Assembly: GCA_003116995.1 (NCBI GenBank)
Contig: BDSL01000024.1
Coordinates: 744,001-808,000, forward strand
Length of the DNA: 64,000 bases
Direction of reading: 5' to 3'
Source: Yamagishiella unicocca
Taxonomy: Eukaryota; Chlorophyta; Chlorophyceae; Chlamydomonadales; Volvocaceae
Part shown: one piece after another, positions 1 to 11,969 of the stretch
How the letters are laid out: each line of letters begins with the position of its first letter
How positions within the stretch are numbered: the first letter of the stretch is position 1
The notes under the pieces: model-generated
Database searches by the model: none
The model's input: the letters and a program-made list of their open reading frames with translations, nothing else
Told to the model about the DNA's origin: nothing
Made by a program: the position numbers and the translations under genes

Positions 1-110
1 AGGGAGGGAGGCTGGGTGGAGGGAGGGAGGCTGGGTGGAGGGAGGGAGGCTGGGTGGAGGGAGGGAGGCTGGGTGGAGGGAGGGAGGGGGTGGAAGTGGT
101 GAGGAGGGTG
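1..110. repeat. 19-bp G-rich tandem repeat in a BBS9 intron
   Basis: About four copies of a 19-bp unit (gggagggaggctgggtgga) run from the window edge into purine-rich sequence. The region lies 3' of the last visible BBS9 exon and is intronic if the gene continues left. CA-rich tracts (about 255-385) separate it from the exon. Confidence 0.75.
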
Positions 111-386
111 GGATGATACGCAACACCGGCGCGAGAGGGTTTCCAGGAAACGGGAGTGGGAACGAGGGATACGATGCAGGGCCCAATGCAGGGCCCACGA
201 GCCCTGGCAGGACCCTGGCCCTGGCAGGCCCCCCCCCGCTCCTGAAACCGCCCTGCACGCACATACACACACACGCACACTCAGCATATTTAAAACACAC
301 GCACACACGCACACAAAGCATTTATAAAACACGCACACAAAGACTTTACCTCCCCCCCCCACCCACACATACACACACACGCGCAC

Positions 387-3300
387 CTGCAGCGCCAGGT
401 ACAGCTTGATCGTGAGCTTCTTCCCCCCCGTGATGGAGCCCAGCGAGGACAGGTCGTCGAGGCCCTCGCCGGAGTGGCTGCCGCCCCGGGGCGCGTCCAG
501 GCGCTGAGGGATCTGGAGGGGGACGTCAGGCGGGGGGGGGGTGGAGGGGGGTCAGGCGAGCGGGGAGGTGGAGGGGGGTTAGGCGGGTTGGGAGGTGGCG
601 TCAGGCGGGGTAGCCTAAGCGGTGCTGGGTCAGGATGACCACTGAGGGGGGGTTACTCGCCAGGGTTGACACACGGGGGGGGGGCCAGGTGCATGGGAAG
701 GGTGGGCAGGGGTTGGAGTGCAGTCTGGAGTGGCGGGGGGCCGTACACAAGCACAGCTGCCCCGGCCCCCCCACCATCCTCATCGCCCTTGGTTTGTCGG
801 CCGTGGATTCGCGCATACATCTTTACCGCCTCCTACGTCGAGTAACCGGGTCTTCTCGGCCCCCCCCCGACACCCCCCCTTCGTGTCACCTGTTTTCACG
901 CCACCCCCCTCCTCACCTGCGCCCGCATCATGAGGCGCTCCGGGGGCTCCACCAGGCGGGCCCCCCCCACCCCTCCGCCGTGGTCCCGGATGACCTGCGC
1001 TAGCGCCCGGTGCTCCCTGGCTATGGCCTCATAGTCCAGATCCTTGCTCTGCAGAGCGGGTGGGATGGTGGGGTTTTAACTTAATTAGCTCCGCGAATCC
1101 ACGGCGGGAGGAGCGGGGGGAAAGGAGGGGGGTTGAGAGGAAACTCGGCTACGCGGCACAGGAGCGGGAGGAGAGATACTGGCGGGCGAACAGTTAGCCG
1201 CATGCGTTGTGAGTGAGTGTGTTTTATAGATGCTGTGCTGTGCTGTGCTGTGAGTGTGTGTGTGGGTGTGTGTGAGGCGCGGCTCGAACAGTGCGCGGGT
1301 CAGGTCAAATGTAGGGCTCGAAGGCGCACGTGGGAGGGGGGGCCATTTGGCGGATCGAGGGAGGGAGAGGCCGCTCCCCTCCCCTCCCCTCCGCCAGCCG
1401 GTGCGCCCCAAAGCCCACCACACAGCACAACCCCGATCGACCCCGACCGGTTACAAAACACACAATACCCTCCCCTAAACCCCTCAAAACCCTATTTTCA
1501 TCCCCTCTCCCCCCCCTCGCCGTCTTGGGATTTCCCCTCTCCAACCCTCCCCCCCCGCCCCCGCGGGCGACCTGCCGTACCTCCGTGAACCCCACCGGGT
1601 TCAGCAGCGGGTCCGTGCCCAGGTAGCACACCCCCAGCGCGCCGCCGTCCTCCAGCACCACCACCGCCCCCCGCATGGCCGGTAGGTCCGCCACCACCAG
1701 CGCCACCGGCTGCAGGTCGCACTTGGCGGCCCACGAGAGGACGCTGGTGCGGTACACCAGCATAGCGCGGGTGTGGGTGGCGACCAGTAGGTTCTCTGAT
1801 GACGGGGCGGAGGGGGCGGGGTTGGGGTTGGGGAGGGGATGGGGAGGTGGGCAAGGGGAGTGAGATGGGAGGAGGGAGTGGGGTGGGATAGCGTAGAAGC
1901 GCGTGGGGGCTGGGGGTGATGGAAAATGCAGGGGGGAGTTGGGATTTTGGTTTTGGGTGTGGAATGCTGAGGGCATGGATGTGTTTGCGCACGCGGCGCC
2001 GGGCGTTGCCCCACCCGGCCCGGCGCGTCTATCCCCCCGAGCGGCATCACCTGATCACAGCCACCTCCGCCGGAAGAAGCCGCCCGGTTCCCTCCTGGCT
2101 AGCAGTGCACCCACGGCACACCCTCCCACCCGTTGTGGTTTCCTCCCACACGCTCCCATACCCGTGCCCACCTACGGGTTTCCTCCCATACCCCCCCACA
2201 CCCTCCCACCCGTTGTGGTCTCGTCCGCCGGCTCTCAGACCGACCCACCCGTTCCCCCCTGCGTCTTGGCCCCCGGCACCGGGTACGTGGTGCAGCAGGC
2301 GGGGTGGTACTCCAGACGCTTCTGGAAGGTGATCTGGCCGGCGGAGGAGAGCACGAACAGGTTGTGCTCGCCCAGCACGATGATGTCCGCCTGGTGGGCT
2401 GCAGGGAGGGGGGGGGAGGGAGGGAGGGTCGGGTAAAAGAGCAGAGCAGCGGGGGGCCGGGTGTGTATTGATGGCAATCCAGGCCAACCCAGACCAATCC
2501 AAGACGGTAAGCCGGTACGCGCCAGGGACTGTGCAACACAGGTAGCGGCAGTGGCAATCCGTGCCGCCGTACACATACACACACACTCCGTGGCTACACC
2601 CCCTGCAACCCCCCAGCCCCCCAGGTTCGTTTATTGTAACCCCCCAGCCCCCCAGGGCGGATTAATAATAACACTTATAACACACCCTCCCAGCCCTCCC
2701 TCCTGCACCCCCTCCGACTCACGGCTCAGCCCCTGCGAGAAGCGGCCCACTCGGATGTCTATGGCGGCCTCACCCAGCACCACCCGCCAGTCGGCCTGAG
2801 GAGGGGGAGGGCGAGGAGGGAGGTCGGGAAAGGTCGGGGGAGGGAGGGGAGGAGGCGGCGCCCGGCCTCCATACGGCTGCCTCCCGCTGCAACAGCTAAA
2901 CACTGCGGTTAGCCCACCGGCCTTCTTAAACCCTAGAAGCTCCTTCAGCCCTCCCTCCCCTCCCTCCCTCCTCCTTCCCCTGCCACCCTCTCCACCCCAC
3001 CTGCTACATCCTGCTACATTGCCCATGTCGAGTTTACCGGTTCTTTTCTGTGTCCCCCCACCTGCATCAGCGCACCAACTCCCCCAGTTCTCCTACTAGC
3101 GCCCAAAATCGGTTCTGCGAAAAGTTTCCGTGCGTCGCGCGGGGTCCTCGCTTCCTTTCGTCTCGCCGTAGCCGCTATAGCTTAGCCGCCAAAGGTCATA
3201 TTACGACCTTCGGCTTTAGTATCCCCAACCCAGTTCTCCAGCATGCATCTCAAAACTTCTGTTTTAAACGGTTTTTTCGGACATCCACGGGTTTCCCTCG

Positions 3301-6300
3301 AACCCACCTGCATCTTCTTGGAGCCCTGCGAGGCAGTGGGCGTCCCGGTGGGGCTGGACAGCTCCTTGCCGGGAGCTGCGAGTGCGGAGCGGAGGCCGGG
3401 GTGGTGAGAGGCGAGGAAGGGGCGGGTGCGGGAGGGTTTTGAGGGCAGGTAACGGATAAGAGAGGCCCCCTCCCCCCTCCCCCTCCGCCTCTTGCCAATA
3501 CACCGATTTCCTCCAAACCCTAACATGCCGTACGACCCAGGCACCCACTCGTGGCCTTCTCTGAGCTCGCTGCCGCGATGACCTTGTACTTGTACGCCTC
3601 CACCTCCATAGCTGCCGTACAGGTGACGAACGTGTCGGACGCGTCCACGTAAGCCAGTGGCCCCGGAACCAGGAAGTTGGGCAGGTAGCGGGTGAAGGCC
3701 TGGCCCTCCGCCTCGAAGAAGTACAGCTGCCCGTCGTACGACTGCACGCAGACGTAGTCGCATCCTGGGAAGGGGTGGGTTGCAGGGAAAGCCCGAGGGG
3801 TTATAAAACCAATCCGGGGGGGATAAGCGGGAGAGGAGGGGGGAGGAGGTTTCGAGGAAGACCCGTGGGGGGAGGAAGGGGGGAGGGAAGCAATGAATGG
3901 GTTCCAGGGAATGGAATCAGGGAATGGATTCACGTGATACCTGCGAACAGACCCGCAGAAAGAGAAAGGCGTGGGGGAGAGGGAATGCACGAACACTACC
4001 GCCTCCCTAGCCCCCTATCCCATACACCCAGCCTCTCTCCTCCACCACCACCATCACCACCACACCACCCCTCTCTCTCTCTCCCTTGCTCCCCGCGCCT
4101 CCCCCACCCCCGCTCCCTGCCATCCAGCCCTCCGAAACCACACCTCCCCCCTGCAGCTGGCCACGCACCCTGCACTCCCCCGAAGGGCCCGTACGTCATG
4201 TTTGCCGCGGTGTGCTCCAGCCAGTGTTCGTACAGTCGCGACAGCTGCAGGTAGGAGCCGTTGCCGTGAGACACCACCGAGTACACGGACAGCTTGCGCG
4301 GGTGCAGCACCGCTAGCTGCAGCCCGCCGGACCTGCGGCAGGTGGCGTAGGAGCCCGGGGGGTGGCGTGAAAATCGGTGACACGAAAAGGACAGGATAGT
4401 GGGCCCGGGGGGGGGTGACAGGAATCCCGGTGGGTATGGGAAGAAACCCGGCGTGGGGTTTGGGGGTAGGGGTGACAGGAAACCCACTGATCGGCACTCC
4501 AATAAGGTAGGCGCGCGGGTCGGGGGGGTGGAAGGTGGCAACGGGAGGTGAAGCGGGGGGGGGGGGGTTCTGATGCCGCCGGGAGGGTCCCTGTCGGGGT
4601 TACCAGCCCTCAAGAGCCGGCGCTTGAGCGGCGGAGGGAGGCCCTCGCCGGCATCAGCCGCCCAGCCCTCACCCCCCCACCCTCCGAATCACCACCCTGC
4701 CGGCATCAGCCGCCCAGCCCTCACCCCCCCACCCTCCGAATCACCACCCTGCCGGCATCAGCCGCCCAGCCCTCACCCCCCCACCCTCCGAATCACCACC
4801 CTGCCGGCATCAGCCGCCCAGCCCTCACCCCCCCACCCTCCGAATCACCACCCTGCCGGCATCAGCCGCCCAGCCCTCACCCCCCACCCTCCGAATCACC
4901 ACCCTGCCGGCATCAGCCGCCCAGCCCTCACCCCCCCACCCTCCGAATCACCACCCTGCCGGCATCAGCCGCCCAGCCCTCACCCCCCCACCCTCCGAAT
5001 CACCACCCTGCCGGCATCAGCCGCCCAGCCCTCACCCCCCACCCTCCGAATCACCACCCTGCCGGCATCAGCCGCCCAGCCCTCACCCCCCCACCCTCCG
5101 AATCACTACCCTGCCAGCATCAGCCGCCCAGCCCTCACCCCCCCCGCCCTCCAAAAGTCCGAATCACTACCCGGCCATCAGCGCCGCTCCGATGATGTGC
5201 CGAAGCCCCGCCTCGCAGCCGCGGTTGCCAGCGCCGGCATCGCTGCCTGTCGCATCCGCAGCGCGAGTGGGCCTCCCGACCCGCCAATTCATCCCCCGAC
5301 ATATGGACCTACCTACCTCCGCTACCTGCTCCGCCCGCCGGCGGCTTCCCCCTCCCCCTCCCCACCCCGCCTCCCTTCCCTCGCCCCCCTGCCGCCGCCG
5401 CCGGGCCCTCACTCATCCACTCCCACTTTGCCTGCCTCCCTACACAAGCACCCTTCCGCCTTTGAGAGCTGTAAAGCGCACAGCCTGGCCTTCCCCGTGT
5501 CCCCACCCTCTAGCCCCTCCCCTTGGGTTTCAACTCGTGCCCTCCCCCCCCTCCCCGGCGCCTCACCCCGTGAACCTCCCCGCCGCCAGCGCCATCACCG
5601 GCCCCCCCTCCAGCTCCGTCTCCAGCAGCAGGTCCTCCGCCTTGTAGCCGCGGTCGCGAGGCAGGTACACACGCAGGAAGCCGGAGAAGGATCCGGTCAG
5701 GATCTTGGCTGCGAGGGGGGGAGAGGTTAGGGTTGTGAGGAAAGCGGGGGGGGCGTGAAGGGGGGGGGAGGTTAGGGTTGTGAGGAAAGCAGAGGGGGGG
5801 AGGTGCGTGAAGGGGGGGAGGTCCGTGGGTCCGTCCAATTGGTGCGGCTGTCCTGTCCCCCCTGACGGGCGACAAGCCCCATCGCGACATGCTGGTCGGC
5901 CCCTGCTGCGACCTGGCAGGTGCGGGCTGCCCCGCCTGCGGCCTTTACTGGTGGGGTGTGAGCGTGGTCCTGTGTGAGGGCACCATGACACCCCTTCCAC
6001 CCCATGACACCCCTTCCACCCCATGACACCCCTTGGCGCCGCGTCCCCGCGTACATGGCTCCTGGATACACCCGTTCGCCCCTATTCACGGGGCCCGCCT
6101 GGACACGTTTGTGTACGGGCGACAAGCTATCCTTCGCCTCTCCTGCATTCCTTGCTCCACGACCCATTGGGTCATGCAACGACTAGTTGCACGGCGCATG
6201 CCCCCTGGCCTTCTTCCAAGGCTTTCCTGTGCGCGCGTAACGCGGAATGCCGTGCCGTCGGAATGTGTGCAGTATCTGAAGCCTACCTTGCCCTGTAGGG

Positions 6301-6398
6301 TCGTTGTCGACATTCGCCACCAGCAGGCAACCCATATCGAACTCCTCGCCATGTCCACACTGCGTCAGCCACCAGTCGCGAGCCTTGAAGAGAGACAT
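387..6398 (-). CDS. BBS9: BBS9/PTHB1, BBSome subunit (N-terminal 466 codons; partial)
   Basis: BBS9 (PTHB1) is a beta-propeller subunit of the BBSome, the coat that moves membrane proteins through cilia. Ten coding exons are seen: 6287-6398, 5567-5708, 4169-4332, 3549-3764, 3308-3375, 2723-2795, 2249-2398, 1581-1795, 917-1048 and 387-512. All junctions are GT-AG and keep the frame. The start is nearly the animal one (MSLFKARDWW, then LVANVD). Further landmarks in order are AEDLLLE, NMTYGPFGG, GPLAYVD, VEAYKYKV, VVLGEAAIDI, VLGEHNLFVL and CYLGTDPLLNP, all at the expected places of the human protein. The reading leaves at the left edge after the TIKLYLALQ segment, so about half of the usual 880-residue protein is present. 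Intron 2 (4333-5566) carries a 52-bp minisatellite. The ATG at 6398 is the family start; the promoter is not resolved. Confidence 0.95.
3232..3307 (-). repeat. Intron repeat family A, BBS9 copy at a donor
   Basis: On the minus strand the sequence begins exactly at the donor of exon 3308-3375, reading GTGGGTTCGAGGGAAACCCG, then AAAAAACCGTTTAAAACAG and GAGATGCATGCTGGAGAACT. Same family as 42880-42917, 55796-55846, 61040-61077 and 52967-53048. Confidence 0.8.
4650..5165. repeat. 52-bp minisatellite in BBS9 intron 2 (about 10 copies)
   Basis: A 52-bp unit beginning ggcatcagccgcccagccc repeats head to tail at 4650, 4702, 4754 and onward with near-perfect identity; the last copies vary. It sits wholly inside the intron between exons 2 and 3. 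It makes long proline/histidine-rich open frames on the plus strand, which are not genes. Confidence 0.95.
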
Positions 6399-7462
6399 TT
6401 CACTATATGTAACTTGCTTTTATGACCGACGAGTTGCAGTGGTTATGGGATCCTGGCAGCGGTTCACTCCCGCCCTTCGTATGCTCAGCGCTTCCTCACG
6501 CAGCCGGCGCCCCGAGGCGCCCGGCGCTTTGAAATCATTTAATACATAGGATTTCCAACAAATTCGCAAGTTCGCGATACGAAGTACAGGTGTGGGCTGC
6601 GAAACTACTGCTGTTTCCGTCAATAGAATGGCAATGTGAGTACCGATAGCGTATACCGGGCGAGATCAAGGTTAAAATATGTGGAGGTCTGCCCTTTAGT
6701 TTAATTGTTGGGGCAGATAGTTCTCTTTGCCCTTCGATGGAGTTGGTGCTGCAAACCGTTTGAGCCGCAGCTAAATGTCTGAAGCCTGCTTAGTTAGAGA
6801 TCACAAAGCCAACAGGTAGGTCTGCCTGGGTTACCATAACGCTGCCGTTTACCTGTACGGGAATTGCTACCTATGGAGCATTCACTGTCCTGCGGAACGC
6901 CCAGGCGTTGCGTCCATGTGACAGTTGCGCAATTATGGAATGTGTGTTGGCTATCGTAGCAATCTTGCCTCGATGGGCTTCATCCCGTGCGCATGCCACG
7001 CCCTGCCACACCGCACGGGACATACACCTGCATACACCACTACCAGCCACTAATCACATTGAGGCCGTCAACGCATGGGCCTTCACCAACGAAGTAACAC
7101 AATCCGCGTTCTTCTCAACCACGATGAGTCAACCGTATCCATGCAGCGCAAACATCACGCTACTATGACCAAGTGAGCGGTGACCCTTGCCTTCCCTTGC
7201 GCCCTTGACCCTTGCTTTTGTAGAACGGTAAGCGTGGTAGCATCCTGCGGCACTGAGCTGCCGAGATGAAGAGTAAAAGAGCAGTGCATCGTAAGGATAA
7301 CCTGAAGGCGTGGGACGGGAGGGGGACGGGTGGGATGGTGCGGGTGGCTATGATAGAAGTCACAAGAGTGGCAGTACAACCAGGTTCAACGCAAACGCAA
7401 ATGCAGTCCAGAACCGCAGCGGCAACGGCCATAAGTAAGGAGATTATAAAAACGTTGAAAGT
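6399..7462. other. Intergenic, BBS9 upstream region
   Basis: About 1 kb between the BBS9 ATG and the tRNA gene. Less GC-rich than the genes, with no open frame resembling a protein. It must hold the BBS9 promoter and 5' UTR, but no clear core promoter element is visible. Confidence 0.5.
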
Positions 7463-7534
7463 TGCCCCCACTGAGGATCGAACTCAGGACCTTTCCCTTA
7501 CGAAGGGAACGCTCTACCACTAAGCCATAGAGGC
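7463..7534 (-). tRNA. tRNA-Thr (anticodon CGT)
   Basis: The minus strand folds as a complete cloverleaf. The acceptor stem pairs GCCTCTA with TGGGGGC (two G-U pairs) with discriminator A; the D-arm is GCTTAGTGGTAGAGC; a perfect 5-bp anticodon stem TTCCC/GGGAA encloses TTCGTAA; a perfect T stem CTGAG/CTCAG encloses TTCGATC. The anticodon CGT reads the threonine codon ACG. No intron is present and CCA is not encoded, as in nuclear genes. It lies just left of the satellite array. Confidence 0.9.
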
Positions 7535-7743
7535 GGCATGCTGCACTGGATTTCTAAACAATTATGTACCTGACTTCGTACCTCTATAAACCGCCTTGGA
7601 GGTCCTCTCTCTCTCTCTTGGAGGTCCTGCCGTCGCTTGTGCTGACTTTGCACAAGCTGCGCAGGGGCTGCGCGAGTGGGCTTACCTCCCCCGCCGGGGC
7701 CGGGGGCAGCCGTCACATGCGGGCGGGCTGCAATGGGCGTATA
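7535..7743. other. Left flank of the satellite array
   Basis: Contains TC-rich tracts followed by ttggaggtcctgcc, a signature echoed at the right flank (ctctctctcttggaggttgg near 19901-19925). From about 7648 the sequence acaagctgcgcaggggctgc starts repeat unit 1 and recurs at 16105 at the start of unit 3. No gene is seen. Confidence 0.55.
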
Positions 7744-7913
7744 CGCTTGCAGGGTTATGCTTGCAGGGCTATGCTTGCAGGGCTATGCTTGCAGGGCTAT
7801 GCTTGCAGGGCCATGCTTACAAGGCTGTGCTTGCAAGGCTATGCTTGCAGGGCTATGCTTGCACCGGTATGCTTGCAGGGCTATGCTTGCAGGAGTATGC
7901 TTGCAGGAGTAGG
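7744..7913. repeat. 14-bp tandem array of satellite unit 1
   Basis: About twelve copies of ctatgcttgcaggg with single-base variants. The same array occurs in unit 3 at about 16190-16335. It is missing from unit 2, which starts inside the following 15-bp array. Confidence 0.9.
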
Positions 7914-8064
7914 CCCATGGGTCGGAGGCCCAGGGGTCAGTGGCCCACGGGTCGGAGGCCCAGGGGTCAGTGGCCCACGGGTCGGAGGCCCATGGGTCGG
8001 AGGCCCACGGGTCGGAGGTGTTGCATGGGTCGGAGGCCCACGGGTCGGAGGCCCATGGGTCGGA
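7911..8064. repeat. 15-bp tandem array of satellite unit 1
   Basis: About ten copies of ggcccacgggtcgga, some as gtcagtggcccaggg. The equivalent array in unit 3 is at about 16376-16528. A short remnant opens unit 2 at 12148. Confidence 0.9.
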
Positions 8065-10205
8065 GGCCTATGCGATGCGATGTTAGGTATGCGATGCGGT
8101 GCTGCCTATGTGCGCACCTATGCGGTGCGATGTCGCCTGTACGGTGCGGTGCCGCCTATGCGCCTATGCGGTGCGATGGCGCCGATGTGGTGCGCTGCCG
8201 CCTATGCGCCTATGCGGTGCGGTGCCGCCTATGCGGTGCGATGTTAGCTATGCGGTGCGATGTCAGCTATGCGGTGTATGCGCCTATGCGGTGTATGCGC
8301 GTATGCGGTGTGGTGCGCCTATGCGGTGTATGCGCCTATGCGGTGCGATGTCACCTATGCGGTGCGGTGCCGCCTATGCGCCTATGCGGTGTGGTGCCGC
8401 CTATGCGGTGCGACGTTAGCTATGCGCCTATGCGGTGCGATGTCACCTATGCGGTGCGCTGCCGCCTATGTGGCTATGCGGTGCGGTGTCGCCTATGCGC
8501 CTATGTGGTGCGACGTCACCTATGGGGTGCGATGTCACGTATGTGGTGCGTTGCCGCCTATGCGGTGGTGCTATCTACACGTATGTGCTTATGCGGTGTG
8601 ACATCAGCTATGCGGTGCGATGTCACCTATGCGCCTATGCGGTGCGATGTTCCCTATGTGGTGCGGTGCCGCCTATGCGGCTATGCGGTGCGATGTCACC
8701 TATGCGGTGCGCTGCCGCCTATGCGCCTATGTGGTGTGGTGCCGCCTATGTGCCTATGCGGTGCGGTGCCGCCTATGCGCCTATGCGGTGCTATGTCACT
8801 TATGCGGGGCCATGTACGTGCTTATGAGGTGCAGTGCTAGCTACGTGCTCGTGTAGTACCATGTACGCGCCTATGCGGTGCGATGTCACCTATGCGGTGC
8901 GGTGCCGCCTATGCGCGTATGTGGTGCCGCTTATGCGCCTATGCGGTGCGACGTCAGCTATGTGGTGCCGCCTATGCGCCTATGCGGTGCGATGTTGCCG
9001 ATGCGGTGCGGTGCCGCCTATGCGCCTATGCGGTGCGATGTCACGTATGCGGTGCGCTGCCGCCTATGTGGCTATGTGGTGTGGTGCCGCTTATGTGCTT
9101 ATGTGGTGCGGTGCCACCTATGCGCGTATGCGGTGCAACGTCAGCTATGCGGTGTGGTGCCGCCTATGCGCCTATGCGGTGCGATGGCGCTTATGTGGTG
9201 CACTGCCGCCTATGCGCCTATGCGGTGCGGTGCCGCCTATGCGGTGCGACGTTTGCTATGCGGTGCGGTGCCGTTTATGCGCCTATGTGCGTATGCGGTG
9301 TGGTGCCACGTATGCGGTTATGTCGTGCGATGCTACCTATGCGGTGCGGTGCGGTGTGTTGCCACCTATGCGCGTATGTGGTGCGACGTCAGCTATGCGG
9401 TGTGTTGCCAGGTATGCGCCTATGCGGTGCGATGTCACGTATGCGGTGCGGTGCCGCCTATGCGCTTATGCGGTGCGATGTCGCGTGTACGGTGCGGTGC
9501 CGCCTATGCGCCCATGCGGTGCGATGTCACGTGTACGGTGCGGTGCCGCCTATGCGTCCATGCGGTGCGATGGCGCCTATGTGGTGTGGTGCCGCCTATG
9601 CGCCTATGCGGTGCTATGTCACTTATGCGGGGCCATCTACGTGTTCATGAGGTGCAGTGCTAGGTACGTGCTCGTGTAGTGGTGACGTCAGCTATGCGGT
9701 GCGGTGCCGCCTATGTGCCTATGCGGTGCACTGCTGCGTATGCCGCCTATGCGGTGCACTGCTGCCTATGTGCGTATGCGGTGTGGTGCCACATATGCGG
9801 TTATGTGGTGCGATGCTACCTATGCGGTGCGGTGCGACGTCAGCTATGCGGTGTGGTGCCACGTATGTGCCTATGCGGTGCGATGCCTATGTGCCTATGC
9901 GGTGTGGTGCCACGTATGCGCTTATGCGGTGCGATGCTACCTATGCGGTGCGGTGCGACGTCAGCTATGCGGTGTGGTGCCACGTATGCGCCTATGCGGT
10001 GCGATGTCACCTATGCGGTGCGGTGCCGCCTATGTGCCTATGCGATGCGATGTCGCGTGTACGGTGCGGTGCCGCCTATGCGCCCATGCGGTGCGATGGC
10101 GCCTATGTGGTGTGGTGCCGCCTATGCGCCTATGCGGTGCGGTGCCGCCTATGTGGTGCGACGTTAGCTATGCGGTGTGCTGCCGCCTATGTGCCTATGC
10201 GGTGT
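8065..10205. repeat. 19/8-bp satellite block
   Basis: Composite array of 19-mers starting tatgcggtg and the 8-mer tatgcgcc. Because 19+8=27, the frame is restored after each pair. The units lack TAA, TAG and TGA in all three forward frames, so three overlapping open frames of over 250 codons run together (for example 8834-9679, 8878-9663, 8883-9650). All read as Met/Arg/Cys/Ala/Tyr permutations of the DNA repeat, so no protein is called. A block-end motif (tatgcggggccat) recurs at 8801 and 9624. Confidence 0.85.
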
Positions 10206-11828
10206 GCTCGCACCAAGTTGCATCCACCTACTGCTCCGCCCACTATTCTGATTTCCACTCTGATGCTGATACATTCGGGGGGAGGTAAGCATCTTGGTGC
10301 TGGCTAGTGGCTATATGGCTATGTGTCAGCTGGGCGCACGTCTGGTGGGTGTTTGGCTATGCTGTGCTGGGTGTTGGGCGGCTGCTCTTGGCCTATGAGC
10401 TATGTGCTGATGGGCTTTGGGCGTGTGCTGGGTGGGTGACACTGTGTGTCTTCCTGCACTGGGTGTCAGCTGGGTGGCTGCTGTGATGCTGATAGGTTGT
10501 GTGGCTATTCGTTTATGGTGCCTATGCGCCTATGCGGTGCACTGCTGCCTATGCCGCCTATGCGGTGCACTGCTGCCTATGTGCGTATGCGGTGTGGTGC
10601 CACATATGCGCTTATGTGGTGCGATGCTACCTATGTGGTGCGGTGCGACGTCAGCTATGCGGTGTGGTGCCACGTATGCGCCTATGCGGTGCGATGCCTA
10701 TGTGCCTATGCGGTGTGGTGCCACGTATGCGCTTATGTGGTGCGATGCTACCTATGCGGTGCGGTGCGACGTCAGCTATGCGGTGTGGTGCCACGTATGC
10801 GCCTATGCGGTGCGATGTCACCTATGCGGTGCGGTGCCGCCTACGCGCCTATGCGGTGCGATGTTGCCTATGCGGTGTGTTGCCACCTATGCGCGTGTGC
10901 GGTGCGACGTGAGCTATGCGGTGTGTTGCCACGTATGCGCCTATGCGGTGCGATGTCACGTATGCGGTGCGGTGCCGCCTATGTGCCTATGCGATGCGAT
11001 GTCGCGTGTACGGTGCGGTGCCGCCTATGCGCCCATGCGGTGCGATGGCGCCTATGTGGTGTGGTGCCGCCTATGCGCCTATGCGGTGCGGTGCCGCTTA
11101 TGTGGTGCGACGTTAGCTATGCGGTGTGCTGCCGCCTATGTGCCTATGCGGTGTGCTCGCACCAAGTTGCATCCACCTACTGCTCCGCCCACTATTCTGA
11201 TTTCCACTCTGATGCTGATACATTCGGGGGGAGGTAAGCATCTTGGTGCTGGCTAGTGGCTATATGGCTATGTGTCAGCTGGGCGCACGTCTGGTGGGTG
11301 TTTGGCTATGCTGTGCTGGGTGTTGGGCGGCTGCTCTTGGCCTATGAGCTATGTGCTGATGGGCTTTGGGCGTGTGCTGGGTGGGTGACACTGTGTGTCT
11401 TCCTGCACTGGGTGTCAGCTGGGTGGCTGCTGTGATGCTGATAGGTTGTGTGGCTATTCGTTTATGGTGCATTGGAAAAGGAATGGCATCAATCAGCTCA
11501 GTGGGTGGGTGCTGGCACTGTGCTGCATGTGCCAGTGGGTCACACTGTGTGTCAAGTGGGCGCGCGCCTGGTGGGCGCTCTGATGCTGATAGGTTGTGCG
11601 GCCATTCATTTAGGGCGCATTGCAAAAGGAATGGCTTCAATTGGCACAGTGGGCGGCCGCTGGCGGGGGCTGCAAGGCGGCAGGCAGCAGGTGTCAGGTA
11701 TGGGGCTATCGTGCTATCGGGCGTCAGCTATCAGGCGTCGGCTATCAGTATCAGGCGTCGGCTATCGCTATCAGGCATTGGCTATCGCTATCGCGCTATC
11801 TTTTGCATCTGCGCGCGAAATGCAAAAA

Positions 11829-11890
11829 GTGCGGCCGCCGGGTTTCGAACCGGCGACCTTTCGCTTTTTCGCGCAGGTGCATAGCGGCGC
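11829..11890 (-). other. tRNA-like sequence with box B and T-run, copy 1
   Basis: The minus strand carries GGTTCGAAACC, close to the pol III B-box, flanked by GCCGG and CCCGGC. It is followed within about 15 bases by TTTTT, a pol III terminator. A full cloverleaf with a convincing anticodon arm could not be drawn, so it is treated as a tRNA-derived or SINE-like piece and not as a tRNA gene. Identical copy at 15952-16013; diverged copy near 19553-19614. Confidence 0.45.
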
Positions 11891-11969
11891 TGCGCAGGCG
11901 CTGCGCAGCTGCATGGCAACCTGGCATTGGCATCGCTACTCATGCAGAGCGCAAGGCGGGGACATTGGT

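Larger units (their letters stand above)
7648..11969. repeat. Complex satellite, unit 1
   Basis: Order of parts: a unique head (7648-7743); a 14-bp array ctatgcttgcaggg (about 7744-7913); a 15-bp array ggcccacgggtcgga (about 7911-8064); a long 19/8-bp array of tatgcggtgcgatgtcacc, tatgcggtgcggtgccgcc and tatgcgcc variants (8065-10205); a spacer that starts caccaagttgcatcc; a second 19/8-bp block (about 10515-11155); the same spacer again about 949 bp on; then a tail with gctctgatgctgatagg and a tRNA-like sequence. The block 8025-11969 recurs at 12148-16092. Confidence 0.9.

Noticed and set aside
3050..3120. An extra BBS9 exon ending at a donor-like CTGATGCAG|GTGGGG near 3061
   Set aside because: Exons 5 and 6 join in phase and align directly with the family without it; probably a duplicated donor flank linked to the intron repeats.
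4548..5730. Plus-strand proline/histidine-rich open frames
   Set aside because: They are the 52-bp minisatellite read on the non-coding strand inside BBS9 intron 2.
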